A stretch of DNA of 64,000 nucleotides from Pteria penguin (GCA_035048485.1 CM068585.1:14365501-14429500); one strand, 5' to 3'. Shown: positions 18,301 through 30,439, counted from the first letter of the stretch. Translations and numbers: made by a program. Notes: generated by a model from the sequence alone, not told the origin.

Positions 18301-21243
18301 GATGAAAATATTTACAAACACAAGTAAACAATGGATATGTGTCTTAGGCCAAATTATTTATCTTAAAGTAGAAATTGGAGAAATAATTCACTTTAATCAA
18401 CATATTTAATTAATCAAAGAATACAGCTGTATAAGATAATATGTGAATATACTTGCATGAATCAGAGACATATATACACATGTATGTGTATAATACATGT
18501 CACTGCATGAAACTACTAGTATCTTGTGTGCTTTATTAACTATAATCTATTATGATTTTATTATGTTATGATTACCCTCAACAGCTAGTGGACATGCAGT
18601 GGAAGCTGGGAGTGGCCTTGACCTCAGACACATGCAAGCATTTGAATGCTCCTTATATCACCATGACACTGAAGGTTGCCAATGCTTCAGGGCAAGTCAC
18701 TTCCCATACTTTTGAGATGACAGTCACACAGTTTCAGGTAGGTCACTTATAGTGATTCTAGAAATAAAATTTATCAACTTTGAAGTTTTAGATTAAATAA
18801 AAGATTTTTCTTTCTCTTCTTTTTTATTGATACAGTGTAGCTTTCTGGATTTTGGATTTAGCATAATTAGGTGAAGAAGTCATGAGCATGAACAAAACAT
18901 ATAGTCTTGTGCTCAATAAGTTGTGCTGTACATAAAACTGTGAAATGTCAAGGTCACATATCTAGGTATGGTTGATCATATGAAGATTCACCACATCCAA
19001 ATGTTAAACAGTGAGACAAATCCAGCTGACAGTTACAGATTGTTTTATTGTTGCATTGAAAAAAATATATATATATTTCTGAGTATACTTAGATATTAAA
19101 TATCAGTTTTTGTGTTGCATTTTAGGTATTAATAGGATCTACCACCATGTTCCGGGAGGGACATAAGAAATCTCAATCGGAGTGCCCATGCCTATTGATA
19201 TCCATGATGAGGCTTGCGTAGTCATGGATATCAGTCGTATGGGCACAAGGAATGAGATTTCTTTGTCCCTCCAGAGCATGGTGTTTTGTTCCTTTTTCTC
19301 ACACTTCCCCCCTTTTCACTGTTTATAATTTGTCAGCAGTTAAAGAAAGACAACTCCAATAATTACAGACAGACTCAGAGCAGTACCCTATGCAAGAAAA
19401 ATGTCCTTATTCAAATTAATTGGTTTTTTTTGTATATGAAAATTTTCTGTGATAGTTAATTTATATAACAAGAATTCAAGGTGTATATTTTTTTAAACAT
19501 GGTCATGGTGCACATACAAAGATTTTAGAAGTAGTCTATCAACTTCTGGTTTGAGCAACACCAACAGGGTGAGATAACGGAGGGTGAGATAAAACAGTCT
19601 TTTTCAGGAAAAATTGAGGATTTTCATGTCCGAAATGTGAGAATACTTTGTCTCATATTTTATGAAAGTACTAAGCTTATAACCAAGAGGTCCTTGATAT
19701 GGTGAAGGTACTTTTGGCTTATAACTGAAAGGTCCTTGGTGTTATGAAGGCACTTTTGGCTTATAACCAAGAGGTCCTTGATGTGGTGAAGGTACTTTTG
19801 GCTTATAACCAAAAGGTCCTTGATGTGGTGAAGGTACTTTTGGTTCATAACCGAGAGGTCCTTGGTGTTATGAAGGCACTTGGCTCATAACCTTGACGTG
19901 CTTGGTGTGTTAAAGGTACTTGGCTCATACATGTAATCGAGATGTCCTTGGTATGGTGAAGGTATTTGGCTCATAGCCGAGAGGTCCTTGGTATGGTAAA
20001 GGTACTTGGCTCATAAATGAGAGGTCTTTTGTGTGGTAAAGGTACTTGGCTCATAGCCGAGAGGTCATTGGTATGGTGAAGGTACTTGCCTCATAACCGA
20101 GAGGTCCTTGGTGTGGTAAAGGTACTTGGCTCATTAATGATAGGTCTTTGGTGTGGTGAAGGTACTTGGCTCATAACCAAGAGGCCCTTGTTGTGAGTCT
20201 TACCAATGGCTCTTCAATGTGTTTTGGATGAGAGAAACTAGGACACACTTTCTTGGTAGACATGGTACGTTAGATGTTCCTGATTGCTTTGGAGGGGTCT
20301 GTTATATAGGGCTAACTTTCTGTGCAATGCATCAGGCTGATGAGCCATATAAGTGAAATAATCTTGGTATAACATAAAAGAAAAAAACAATTAAACCTGT
20401 CTGACCACTTGTCTGGCCATTTGTCTGGCTGGCTGTCTGTCTGTCTGTTCATCTGTTTATCTGTCACAGCACTTTTTTAAATTGTCTTTCAAACAATAGA
20501 TATGATCTACGGAATGTTGCACAGGATGAAGATAACTGAGCTCATGTGATACCCCATCATCTGTTGCTTGTCCATCCCTCTAGTCGTAAATAGTAGTTTG
20601 TGATTGCTACTCCTCCAAAACTTAATGATTCTGACATGGCATCCAGTTTCAAAATCCAAGAAATAGACTTTCTCCCTTTATTTCAAAGTAAAATACGAAA
20701 GTAACTGATGTCACATGACTATGGCACTAACAACAATGTACCACAGTGGACATTCAAGGACTCCTGAAATTCAGGGGTGAAACCAGGTGCCTGGGAGGAG
20801 TTAGGGTCTCCTGTTTGGCTAGTCACACCCGCCGTGAATGCCCTCACATACAGACGAAACAAATATAATTCAGCACTGTATTTATACATAAATGTGAACA
20901 AACACTGTGTAGAAAGTGAAAATTTTATTGAAAATTTAAAGGATTAATATATTTATTATGGAAATACTGCAGTAAAAGTTAAAACTTTCTTGTACTTTGA
21001 TATACATGTAGTTATATTGGTTATCACTAAAATTTCTTCAGAAGAAATGACAGAACTATCATCTGTACACAGTTTCTGTCAGTTTCTACATGTAGACCAG
21101 TAGATTTTCAGACTCGAGAGAATCTCTGGCTTTATGTGATTTTCTATATTTATAGGAATTTGTGTATGTATGTGTTTATTTCTCTGTTTTAGGAATTTTC
21201 TAGACAAATGAAAGACATGGCAGCGTCGATGGAATCAGTATAG
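15322..21243 (+). CDS. COMMD6: COMMD6, COMM domain protein 6 (complete, short form)
   Basis: Spliced CDS 15322-15357, 18585-18737, 21193-21243 (36+153+51 nt) gives 79 aa; human COMMD6 has 85. All junctions are GT-AG and phase 0. The COMM domain fills residues 13-79: LVDMQWKLGVALTSDTC, then YITMTLKVANASGQV, FEMTVTQFQ and EFSRQMKDMAASMESV. This closely follows human LVDFQWKLGMAVSSDTC through to FKEIAAVIETV. COMMD proteins form a heterodecameric ring within Commander, which supports retromer-independent endosomal recycling and copper/NF-kB-related traffic. Like human COMMD6, the product lacks the N-terminal HN globular domain of other COMMDs. Extra 5' untranslated exons cannot be excluded. The gene is divergent to CLN5. 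Confidence 0.9.
15500..15960. repeat. Dispersed bivalve-type repeat fragment, COMMD6 intron 1
   Basis: CTGTCTGTCTGTCCGTC at 15568-15590, then TTTTGACCTGGTGACCTTGACCTTGG and a second TGACCTTGACCTTG at about 15880. It shares this design with segments at 20.4, 23.75 and 44.6 kb. Confidence 0.55.
16150..16720 (+). mobile_element. Probable LTR-retroelement remnant (two partial LTR-like copies)
   Basis: TGTGACGGCTTAGATATATTTAAG at about 16156 and TGTGACAGCTTAGACATATAAG at 16573 begin two diverged copies about 415 bp apart; both continue with AAGCCAC, TAGGCTA-like and TCAAGTSTGCTTG phrases. The second is preceded by the purine run GAGAAGGGGGAAG, as expected of a polypurine tract before a 3' LTR starting TG. 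Internal coding sequence is essentially gone. It could instead be two copies of another repeat. Confidence 0.4.
17370..17537 (+). pseudogene. Open frame with SAP-like segment, possible orphan exon
   Basis: After an acceptor-like AACAG at 17370, the frame reads to TAA at 17535 and includes SDQMKLVR then LNKYSLNKLKIPYLKEFL. That segment resembles the first helix and loop of SAP DNA-binding domains (L..LK...LK.FL). No Met, partner exon or donor is convincing. It lies in COMMD6 intron 1 on the same strand and breaks the phase of that gene. A remnant of a transposon-encoded SAP protein is equally possible. Confidence 0.25.
18585..18737 (+). CDS. COMMD6: COMMD6 coding exon 2 (core of COMM domain)
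   Basis: Acceptor accctcaacag|CTAGTGGAC and donor CAGTTTCAG|gtaggt. Encodes 51 residues from LVDMQWKLG to FEMTVTQFQ. This carries most of the conserved Trp/Leu/hydrophobic positions of the COMM domain. Confidence 0.95.
19141..19287. mobile_element. Foldback MITE in COMMD6 intron 2
   Basis: Two arms of about 67 bp read as reverse complements (ACCATG, GGGAGGGACAWAGAAATCTCA, GTGCCCAT, GATATCCATGA) around a short centre, GATGAGGCTTGCGTA. It is almost fully palindromic, with no coding capacity. Confidence 0.65.
19655..20200. repeat. Minisatellite, 42-bp then 40-bp units
   Basis: About 13 copies of GGCTTATAACCAAGAGGTCC followed by TTGATGTGGTGAAGGTACTT(TT). The first units are 42 bp, so the minus strand reads through as KYLHHIKDLLVISQ. 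Later units are 40 bp (GGCTCATAACCGAGAGG...). In COMMD6 intron 2. Confidence 0.9.
20395..20700. repeat. CTGTCTGT-rich dispersed repeat fragment
   Basis: Contains CTGGCTGGCTGTCTGTCTGTC, followed by text resembling the ends of the 15.5 and 23.8 kb fragments. Confidence 0.4.
21193..21243 (+). CDS. COMMD6: COMMD6 last coding exon
   Basis: Acceptor ctctgttttag|GAATTTTC. Encodes EFSRQMKDMAASMESV, then TAG. It matches the C-terminal helix of COMMD6 (human NFYRQFKEIAAVIETV). Confidence 0.92.
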   Translation, partial: EFSRQMKDMAASMESV

Positions 21244-21434
21244 ATGTGGTGGACATACCTTTGAATCTCAGCTTAGTTTGAAACTATTGATTATTGTATA
21301 CTTGTGACGAGCCCTGGTGTATGATGAGCAACTCAGTGATGTTATTGTTATGTTTAAGTTTAAATCTTCCTAGGTCATGGAAGTCCAGGGTTTTTAGTTT
21401 TTTAAGAGAAAAAAGAACTTCTGTGGATACAAGC

Positions 21435-21440
21435 AATAAA
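21435..21440 (+). promoter_or_regulatory. Candidate COMMD6 polyadenylation signal AATAAA
   Basis: First canonical AATAAA after the COMMD6 stop, 192 nt downstream. Later signals are possible in this AT-rich stretch, so use of this one is inference. Confidence 0.4.
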
Positions 21441-22680
21441 TTAAAGAGGTTCAGTATGGATGCTCAAAAGACATTTTTTTATTTTAAGGCAGTACTGCAC
21501 CTTTCATAATGTCTTAAATGTTCTGACTATTGGCACTAATCAAAACTCTGGTACATCATATTTCTTAGTGTAAAAAGTTTCTGTCTTACCTTCCCAAACA
21601 CGTAAAGGGTGACAAAGTCTACATTATGGAGTTTATCAAAACAATCTTACTTCGGTTTGATACATGTAATTATATTTGTGAAGATAGTCTGTTTCTGAAA
21701 TTTATATTTAGTATGTTTAACAGAATATCAGGAAATTCCGTATCAGAATTCTAATGGTGGGAAATCATAATTGATGTTTCCTATTCCAGTGATACAATAA
21801 GCAAGTAAATAGTACTTACAGTAAGATAAGAATCAGAAATAAGGAAATAAGTGATACTGTTTACTACCTTAACAATATAAGTCAGTACCTTTCATGATTT
21901 CAATCAGGTTTAAACTAGAGTACCAAGTTCTGATGCAGTTTGAAAGACCTGATGTTACCATGTAATAATCGAAGTACTGAAAAGTACAAATGGAAGGTGA
22001 TTATTGAAATTTACACAATATTTTTAAGAATTGATGGAAGCAAAATCACAGAATTATGATGTATATAGGTCTTTGTAGTATCAAACAAAACATTTCAATG
22101 AAGCACAACTTGAGTTGCCACTGTAGTAAGAATGTACAAAGACACACGCTTGACCAAAGTGAGAACCACCACAAAATCTCTAAGGCCATCATCCCCACTT
22201 TGTGATATAACCACTAGCTTGATTGGTCAAAATAATATTTAATTTAACAAAATTCTGTGGAAAGGTCAATTTAGACATGTATCTGCATGTAGCCTGTTCA
22301 CTATAATATCTGACATAATATTACTGGAAAAATATTGTCTCTTTAACAGCAATTTTTTATTATTTACATCATATGTCATTACTTTACCTGTAGCTTAATG
22401 TTATATAACTACCCAATTTGTCACGTACTATATTTTAAAAGCCCTCAAGTCAAGTACAGTATACATCTGTTAGAAACAGATCAGCTCTGTAAAGAGGAGG
22501 CATTTCCCAATTTCAAACCGATTACACACAAAGCCAATATAAGAAATAATTCCTCTCCCATTAATGTAATGATGTAGAAATTTATGTACCATATTTATAT
22601 AATTATTTAGACTTCTGAAGAATGAGATTTACAGCTATGCCATACAATTTACATTCTTTTTATCTAAGACCAAAAAAAAA
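21441..22680. other. Downstream of COMMD6, no gene seen
   Basis: AT-rich. It may contain an extended COMMD6 3' UTR, but no structured element stands out. Confidence 0.35.
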
Positions 22681-22681
22681 G

Positions 22682-23184
22682 AATGTGTGTGTTTCCACTT
22701 TCCCGACTACCCCATTTTTACCGTTGACCCCATGAATTTTTATGAGGTAATAAAAAGAACAACAAACAAACAAAAAAAAAAACTGTGCTCACGATTTCTT
22801 TAAAAAGTGAAAAATTATGGTGAGAAAAGGCTTCAAAAGATAGCTTTTAGCTCAAACATTTATGAGACTTCAATCTAGATTTCAACAGGAGGCATGGCAT
22901 CCAATACTGTAGCCTGTTTCACTAACAGTAGCAATCATAGGCAGAACTGATTCTATAAGTCAGGTATTTACGGGATCAACTACCTATTTGTACCTCATGT
23001 AACTTTTGATGAATTTTCATTGTAAGTTTACACTACAATTTTTGGTGACTCATATTGTCATCGTATAACTAGAAGTTCAACAACGTTTACGGGCTTGCTG
23101 AGCTCACTTACGATTATTTGTGAAACGGGCAAAAAAAAACCATCCCGACCTACAGACTCTAATTTTTAAAGGGTGAAAGTGGAA

Positions 23185-23195
<11 letters not shown>
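22682..23195. mobile_element. MITE-like element with TGTGTGTTTCCACTTTC ends
   Basis: GTGTGTGTTTCCACTTTC at about 22685 is mirrored by GAAAGTGGAAACACACAC at about 23175. Just inside are poly-A runs and CCCGAC or GTCGGG. About 510 bp, non-coding. Confidence 0.5.

Positions 23196-23216
<21 letters not shown>
23185..23216. repeat. (AC)n(AT)n microsatellite
   Basis: Short AC run passing into an AT run, at the right end of the MITE-like element. Confidence 0.85.
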
Positions 23217-23744
23217 TTGGCCTAATACATGCAGCATATATATTTGTAATATGTACACTGATGTACCATTCATGTGACAGGCACCAGATCTAGAAAAAAT
23301 ATGGTATTGTACATATGCCTATGTCCATTTGTTTACATATATCATTTCAATCAGATAAAGTTAGTATGGTTCTTACAAGATATTTATCAATATGATTCAG
23401 TGGCTATTCAGTAATTCATAATGTACAATATACATGTGGCTTTTGAGAGATCTAGAGACATAGAATCTGAATGTTTATTCACTGATAAAGTCCTTGTTGA
23501 TTATACTGAATTGTTTGTATACTAGTATCTCATGGAAGATGGTATCTGATTCATGTGTAATGACTTTTGTATATGATAAGGTCTGCATGACTTATTATTT
23601 GTTCATTATATTTCTTTATTATTAAAAATCAACACTTGGTAATTGAGTTTGTAATTCTATATAGATCACATAAATAGAAATTGTGGTACATATACATATA
23701 AACTCTGTAATGTGTTATATATAATTAAAATTCACCTGATATTA

Positions 23745-24110
23745 GGGCCCCACTTTATAAACAGGTGCCCCATAGCAATAACCCTGTCTATCCATCCATC
23801 TGTCTGTCAGCAAAAATTTTAACATTGGCCATATGTAATACACTGTCACAGATACAGCTTTCATATTTGGTGGGTGTGTTCCTTATTACAAAACCTTTCT
23901 GTCAACACCAAATTTTTTTTGACAGTGACCTTTGACCTGCATTTGAAAGGCTTTAACATTGACTATAGCTATTGAACCGTTAGAAGTAGAACTTTCATAT
24001 TTGGCATTCTCATTACAAGACCTTTCTGCTGGTCAAGGTCAAGGTCATGGTGACAGGCATCCTGTGGGGCCTTTCTGACTTTGTTAGTTTTCTAGTGTAA
24101 ATTTGTTGTC
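23745..24110. repeat. Dispersed bivalve-type repeat fragment
   Basis: CCATCTGTCTGTCAGC, AACATTGGCCATATG, TGACCTTTGACCTGC, TTCATATTTGGC and GGTCAAGGTCAAGGTCA: the same design as the copy at 44.6 kb. Confidence 0.55.
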
Positions 24111-24128
24111 AAAACTCTTTGTTTTTTT

Positions 24129-25835
24129 AGCTCACCTGAGCCAAAGGCTCAAGTGAGCTATAGTCAAAGTGGTCCGTCGTCCGTCGCCGTCGTCGTCGTC
24201 ATCCGTCGTTAACTTTTTCACATTTTCGACTTCTTCTCTGGAACTACATTGCAGATTTGGATCAAACTTTGTGTAAATGATGTACTCAAGGTCCCCTACT
24301 AAAATCGTGTTCGGGATCCAGATTCCCTTGGGTGGATCCAGGGCGAGACCAAAAGTGCCCAAAAAAGTACCCCTCTTCAAACATCTTCTTCTCCAGAACC
24401 AGTACATAAATGGGGAAACTAATTACATTTCAACAATCTATAAAGATGGGTTATTAAAAATTGTGTTCGGGGTTAAGATCCGGCAAATAGAAATTTACGC
24501 TTTTTTGATGTGTTTCTGGACTTAGTCATTTCAATGAAGAAAAGTCTCATGTTTTTCAGTTAATTGATATTGATGATTTCTTAATGACCATTTTGATCAT
24601 AATTGTGGTAAGGAATATTATTGTGAAAGAATTTTGTCATTATCTCAATTTTTGGATTTTTTATGAATTTTTTAAGACTTCCAAAAAAAGGGGGGGGGGG
24701 GTGGCCATTTTTCACATTTTCAACTTTTTCTACAAAACTGTTTGAAGGATTTTAATAAATCTTGGTAGAAATAAGTCACTTATGATCCTCTTCAAATTCT
24801 GTTGTTTTCATCCAGACCTCTTTAAAGGTGGCGTCACCATAGTGAAAAGTAGGTCACAAAAGAGTTCCCTCCTTTAACAATATTCTTTTTCATACGGGCT
24901 GTATACAGAGACAAACAGAATGCATAGGAATGATCTAGAGGGATGAGTGAAGACGTATTGTCATTTTGGTTCCCTTCCAAAATCAAATTTTAGAATTTTT
25001 TTTCGACATTTCTTTGGACTTGGTGATTCAATGCTGAAAAATGTGTGATATTTCCTAGTTAATTGATAATGATTTCTTATGGACTATTGTGATCATAATT
25101 ATGGTAAGGATTGTTACTTTGAAAGAATTTTGTCAATATCTCAATTTTTGGATTTTCTATGAATTTTTTTAAGACTTCCAAATGAGGGTGTATAGGAACA
25201 ATTCAATCACATTTTGCACTTCTGCTGTTATACCACATGAAAGATTTTAATGAAACATGGAATAAATGAAGTACTAAAGGTCCTCTATCAATTTGGTAAA
25301 TTTCATATAAATTGGTTAACAGATAATGCCACCATGTCTAAAAAGCAGTTCTCACAATGGTACATATACCACTTGGTAATTGAAATAATGAGAGTAGGGG
25401 GTTCAAATCCAGCTGTGGTCAAAATTTTTTTTTTCATTTTTTCATGCATCTAAATAAGTTTTTAGATGTTTCCCAACACTCAACATATGAAATTAGGCAA
25501 TTTTAAGTTAGATCTGGACAATATTTGAAACAATTGTTGTTCATGACCCAGACTTGAAATCAGTCAACAAAAGGCCCCACCTAAAGAAAATGACTAACTT
25601 GTTGCCCTGAATGACTTCTTGCAGAGACAAAGGAAATGCTTAATATCAAAATCACCTGAATGGATGTGCAAAAAAGTGTTGTTTTTATTCTAGCCTGAAA
25701 TAAAATTTGACATATTTTCAACATCTGTGTTGACTTAGTCACATTAATGCAAAAATAAATGAATTCTTCCTTCATGCATGACTGATCATCTAGGTATTCA
25801 GGTGAGCGATATAGGCCCACTTGGGCCTCTTGTTT
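24129..25835. mobile_element. Dispersed mollusc element, AGCTCACCTGAG ... GGGCCTCTTGTTT
   Basis: The left end AGCTCACCTGAGCCAAAGGC with (GTCGTC)n, and the right end GGTGAGCGATATAGGCCCAC then TTGGGCCTCTTGTTT, are familiar termini of a non-autonomous repeat abundant in bivalve genomes. Internally two related blocks (about 24540-24700 and 25030-25170) repeat GATTTCTTA, GTGAAAGAATTTTGTCA and CTCAATTTTTGGATTTT. The right half contains a box B-like GGTTCAAATCC and a poly-T run (25398-25440), perhaps a nested SINE. No transposase is present. Confidence 0.6.
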
Positions 25836-26091
25836 AAGGAAATGAGAGTTTTGAACAGTGTGGAAATAAATGAGGTACCCAATGGGTGGATTTTAAGGCG
25901 GTGAATGTCCTTCTATCTCAGCATTCCTTAATAATAATGAGTCGTGGCCCCTTCATGGCCTTGGCTGTATTATTAATAAGGAATGGAGAGTTACTTGGAC
26001 ACTCTCCCATACATAGAAACTGTGTAATGATGACAGACGTACTTAGCATTTAAAAATAAAATTCGAAATAGCAATTATTTTGCTCTAACCA

Positions 26092-27058
26092 GAGACATAT
26101 ACACAAATTTAAGGAATACGTTATAACGAATTAAATTTGTTATAACAAATTTGTTGAATTCGTTTTAACAGATTTTGAAATTCGTTTTACAAATTAAATT
26201 CAAAATAAGGAATTCTTAAATTCATATATTCCTCAAATTTGTTATAACAGATATTAAAGTACGTTATAACGAGTTCCTCAAATTTGTTAAAATGAATTTA
26301 ATCCATTTTAACAAATTCAAGAATTCGTTAAAACAAATTTAATCCGTTTTAACAAATTTAAGAATTCGTTACTTCAAATTCAAAATATTTTTTGATATGT
26401 CCCTATTCGTTATAACGAATTCCTCAAATTTGTTATTACAGATTTAATACGTTATAACGAATTCCTCGTATTTGTTAAAAGGAATTTAATCCGTTTTAAC
26501 AAATTCAAGAATTCTTTATATCAGGGATACGTCCCTACGGAAGCCCATTTAGGACAAAAATATTTTTGAATTTGATATAACGAATTCTTGAATTTGTTAA
26601 AACAGATTAAATTCGTTTTAAAAAATTTGAGGAATTCGATATAACGTATTAAATCTGTTATATCAAATCGGAGGAATTTGTTATAATGAATAGGGACCTA
26701 TCAAAAAATGTTTTTGAATTTGATATAACGAATTCTTGAAATTGTTAAAACGGATTAAATTCGTTTTGACAAATTTGAGGAATTCGTTGTGATGTATTAA
26801 ATTTGTTATAACAAGTTTGAAGAATATATGAATTAAAGAATTCGTTATTTCGAATTTAATTTGTTAAAACGAATTTCAAAATCTGTTAAAGCGAATTCAA
26901 GAAATTTGTTATAACAGATTTAATTCGTTATAACGAATTCCTCAAATTTTTAAAAATGAATTTAATCCGTTTTAACAAATTCAAGAATTCGTTATATCAA
27001 ATTCAAAAATATTTTTGATAGGTCCTAAATGGGCTTCCGTACGTCCCTGGTTATATTG
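26092..27058. repeat. AT-rich palindromic block with TCCTAAATGGGCTTCCGTAC ends
   Basis: Dense, mutually inverted copies of GTTATAACGAATTCCTCAAA, TTTGTTAAAAC, CCGTTTTAACAAATTCAAG and AATTCGTTATA. An outer inverted pair brackets the right half: CGGAAGCCCATTTAGGAC at about 26539 and GTCCTAAATGGGCTTCCG at 27022-27039, each joined to AAATATTTTTGAATTTGATAT. Another end copy follows at 27083-27104. Probably a nested or dimeric MITE, non-coding. Confidence 0.6.
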
Positions 27059-27105
27059 AATTAAAAAATTATATTTTGATAGGTCCTAAATGGGCTTCCG
27101 TACAG

Positions 27106-30100
27106 TCACCATATTTGTGAAGTAGAACAAAAATCATTCTCCAGTCTTGCCAGTTGGATCACTCGACATTTAATACAACTGTCAAGTATAAACACTAGAA
27201 TTGACATACACGTAACATAACATAATTTGTAAATTAATAAGGATTTAAGTGTCTGGGGCCTTTGATCTCGGACAACAGTTTGTCTTCGAGTGATATCAAT
27301 CAAATTCGAGAACCTAACGTCTACAGTGTACATCGTCGACGATGAAGTTTTAAGTCTTACCAGAGTTATCTTTCTTGAACTGTAATGAAGTTGAGCTTCA
27401 GTATGGTGTGACTTGCAGTATAAAGACTCCTCTGTTATCTATGTAATTAAATGGTGTGACATGTGATAGAAAAAATCACATCCTAAAGCAAAACATATTA
27501 AATACAGACGAATTGAAATCATATGATCATTTATCGTGCATGCACATGCATGCAATATAAACCCTTTGCAAGAATATGTCAATACTTAAAATTATGTATA
27601 CGAAAAAGGAAACTTTAATATAGAATGAGTCATGCTTTTGTAGCACTTTAAGGGTGAATAAAAGTTTAAATCATCACTGCTGAGATATATTCCTGAATGC
27701 ATAAAACAAATGAGGAAACAGATCAGTCTTTGATAAATTAATGTATGTTACAGTGTTATCTTGCACAGAATTGTAGTGACATAAACGATGCATTCAAAAA
27801 GGAATATGAAACTTCACGAGGAAGTAACTACAAGTATTGCATGTATATTGATCTGACAGCACCTTTCTGTATTGACAACAATATTTACAACTTGTAGCAT
27901 CCTTTTTTAAACTTAGTTCTAAAGAAAGTAGAAATAGGTGTTGAACTTTCACCAACATAACGTTAAAAAAATATATAAAAAAAAACCAAAACAAAAAACC
28001 AAACAAACAAACAAACAAAAAACAACAAACAAAACCCAAAAACCCTAAGTTCTCTTCATGAGCCTTGTGCATTAATTTTCGTGATTTTCGATCGTGACTG
28101 TAAGACGGTGTCTCGGAGCTTGGCACGCTCCTTTCTAATGTTATATCAACTATTTTATAACGTGGAATAGAAACATAAACAGTGCTTAAAGAAACCAGAA
28201 AATAATAGTATCAGTATCAAACATAAAATAATACCGATTAAATGAATCAATAACCGAAAATAGTAAGACGATACGAGGTATTGGTAACATTTATCAAGTG
28301 TCAATCTTGACACTGGGCAGGTGAGTAACTCCCTGGATAATATGATACTTTATCATGCAAACACTCTACCAGGCTCTGCGACAATTAACAAGGTAAAATG
28401 GACATAAACAACTACAGGTCATCAAAACCCAAACCTCCTTGATTCATGACCGATTTGCATGTGGAGATAGTATAAGGTCGTTACTTTTATATTGAACCCC
28501 CTGAACTGGATTGGCTACATTCCGTACGTATAGTAAGACGATCTGTCTTTCAGATCGGGTAATGCTTTTGTACTTGGTGTTTATCAATATTAATTGATCA
28601 TGGGGGCAAAATTATTTAATCATATTGGTTATAAGCTATAATTAATAACATTACTACATGCAAGGCTACAGTACCAATGCAAAGAAGGCCTTACACATCA
28701 CAGAAAAGAAATCAGGAAGTAAACATACAAGCAATCAGGAAATATGTGCACCGCATCGAAATAGTCTAAATAAAAATGCTTATTACAGATATAGGCCTAG
28801 ATATATCGTTGAAATGGTCTACCTCGACCTTTTTTTTTACTTTTCCAAAAGTGAGGTTCAATTATTTCAAAAATTCCTTCGACTTTTTTATTTATTCATT
28901 CATTTATTTATTATTTTCTTTTACAAATATTTATGCACAGAAAGTAATTTGTATTGGAAGTAAGGGGATTTGTTTGTTTTAATTTCTTGACATCTCCCCC
29001 TGAATCCGCACATGGATACCTGAAGTACAGAATACATATATTATAATGGGTAACACTATTACCGATACAAACTGATTTCTTTTACAATGAGGAGCTCTTC
29101 GTTTTTCTAAAACGTGCCTCGTCAGTCCTTGATATTACGTTGTTAGCAAGCAGACAATAGGTTGCGTGTCAGACGTGATCAAGTTTTTATTTAACACCTT
29201 TCTTTTCAAAATGAAATGCATACTGTACATGCAACATATATCAATTTCGGCACTGAACACGTGTGGTAGATCATCAGTTTTTACCCAAGGTGCATGCTGA
29301 CATCTACAAGCATAGGGCATACCTAGGACCGTGAGATGTTGTTCTAACTATTGTAAATTCGTTTTGATATGAAAGTGATCTATGCAGTGTAATGCATGTA
29401 AATTTCAATTATAAGAAACCCATGTGACATTCACTGATGTAAATTCTGATGTTTTTAACATGATGGCATGTTAGACTCAATAGCACTGCAAATTTTTATT
29501 TTACTATGGACAAGTATGCTTTACAATACCATGAAAAGTATTTGAATTAGAGCATACTATTCATATTTTTTGTTAACTGGAGAAAATAAAATCCCTTAAA
29601 ATAAACAAAATGACAAAGTATTTCAGTTTCTTATACATTAGCCTTACTATTAAGCAGATTACTTAAATCACGGACTGGATTTCTCGATGTTGTTCTTGCT
29701 TGCTGCGTAAGGGAGAGATGTTGAGGTATAGGATTTAGGATCAACAGGTGCCTTGCTAAAATATATCATTTGCTCTTAAAACTATCGAGAGAAGATAATT
29801 CAGTAATCTTTTCTGCTCCGGAACAATGCGTTTGACGGCGATACATTAACCACGGTTACGGGCCCTGCCCTCCCTTATTAAGGCACTACCTCTTTATTCT
29901 CTACCTTCTATAGACATTATGGAGATGAGCTCCGTAACGGAGGTCAGATTTCAGTTTATGGACGGAAGGGAATGTACTCCGATACCGGACCATCTGGCCT
30001 CTCCACGACCACTGTGGTTAAGAGTAGATTTACGACCTATATCATGCTAATATAGAATGGCATCTTATTCATAGAAGGTAAAATAATTTTATTCAATATC

Positions 30101-30430
30101 TATCCTATCCTTTTTATTTATTTCTTTATCAAAAGTATCAAAGTATTAACATTTTGTTCCATATTTTGTCTCGGTAATCTAAAATTGTACTGAATGATTT
30201 CGTTTTTGTAATACTTTTATAATGATACTAAAATATCTTCTGGACTTTATGATTCTTACAAGTCATGTTAATTCTTACGGCAACATAAAAGACTCGATCA
30301 AAGTGTATTAACTGATATTCACAGAGATCTATCACCAAAGGTTTGCAATATCATATTTGAAAAAATTGCAAATACTGATATTGAAGATTGAACCACAGTG
30401 AGTGGTCATACAGTTGCACCATATCTATTT
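27106..30430. other. No recognisable gene
   Basis: AT-rich sequence with several open frames under 115 codons, mostly in T- or A-rich tracts (for example 27794-28126). None shows conserved motifs. A small hairpin (GATCTGTCTTTCAGATC) lies near 28540. Confidence 0.35.
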
Positions 30431-30439
30431 TGACAAAGC

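Noticed and set aside
24132..24525. Overlapping frames on both strands at the start of the dispersed element
   Set aside because: They lie wholly in the non-autonomous repeat and include its (GTC)n tract; no transposase motif.
28776..28982. Phe/Tyr/Ile-rich plus-strand frames suggesting membrane proteins
   Set aside because: Hydrophobic residues come from T-rich low-complexity DNA; overlapping frames look equally good, which indicates composition and not coding.
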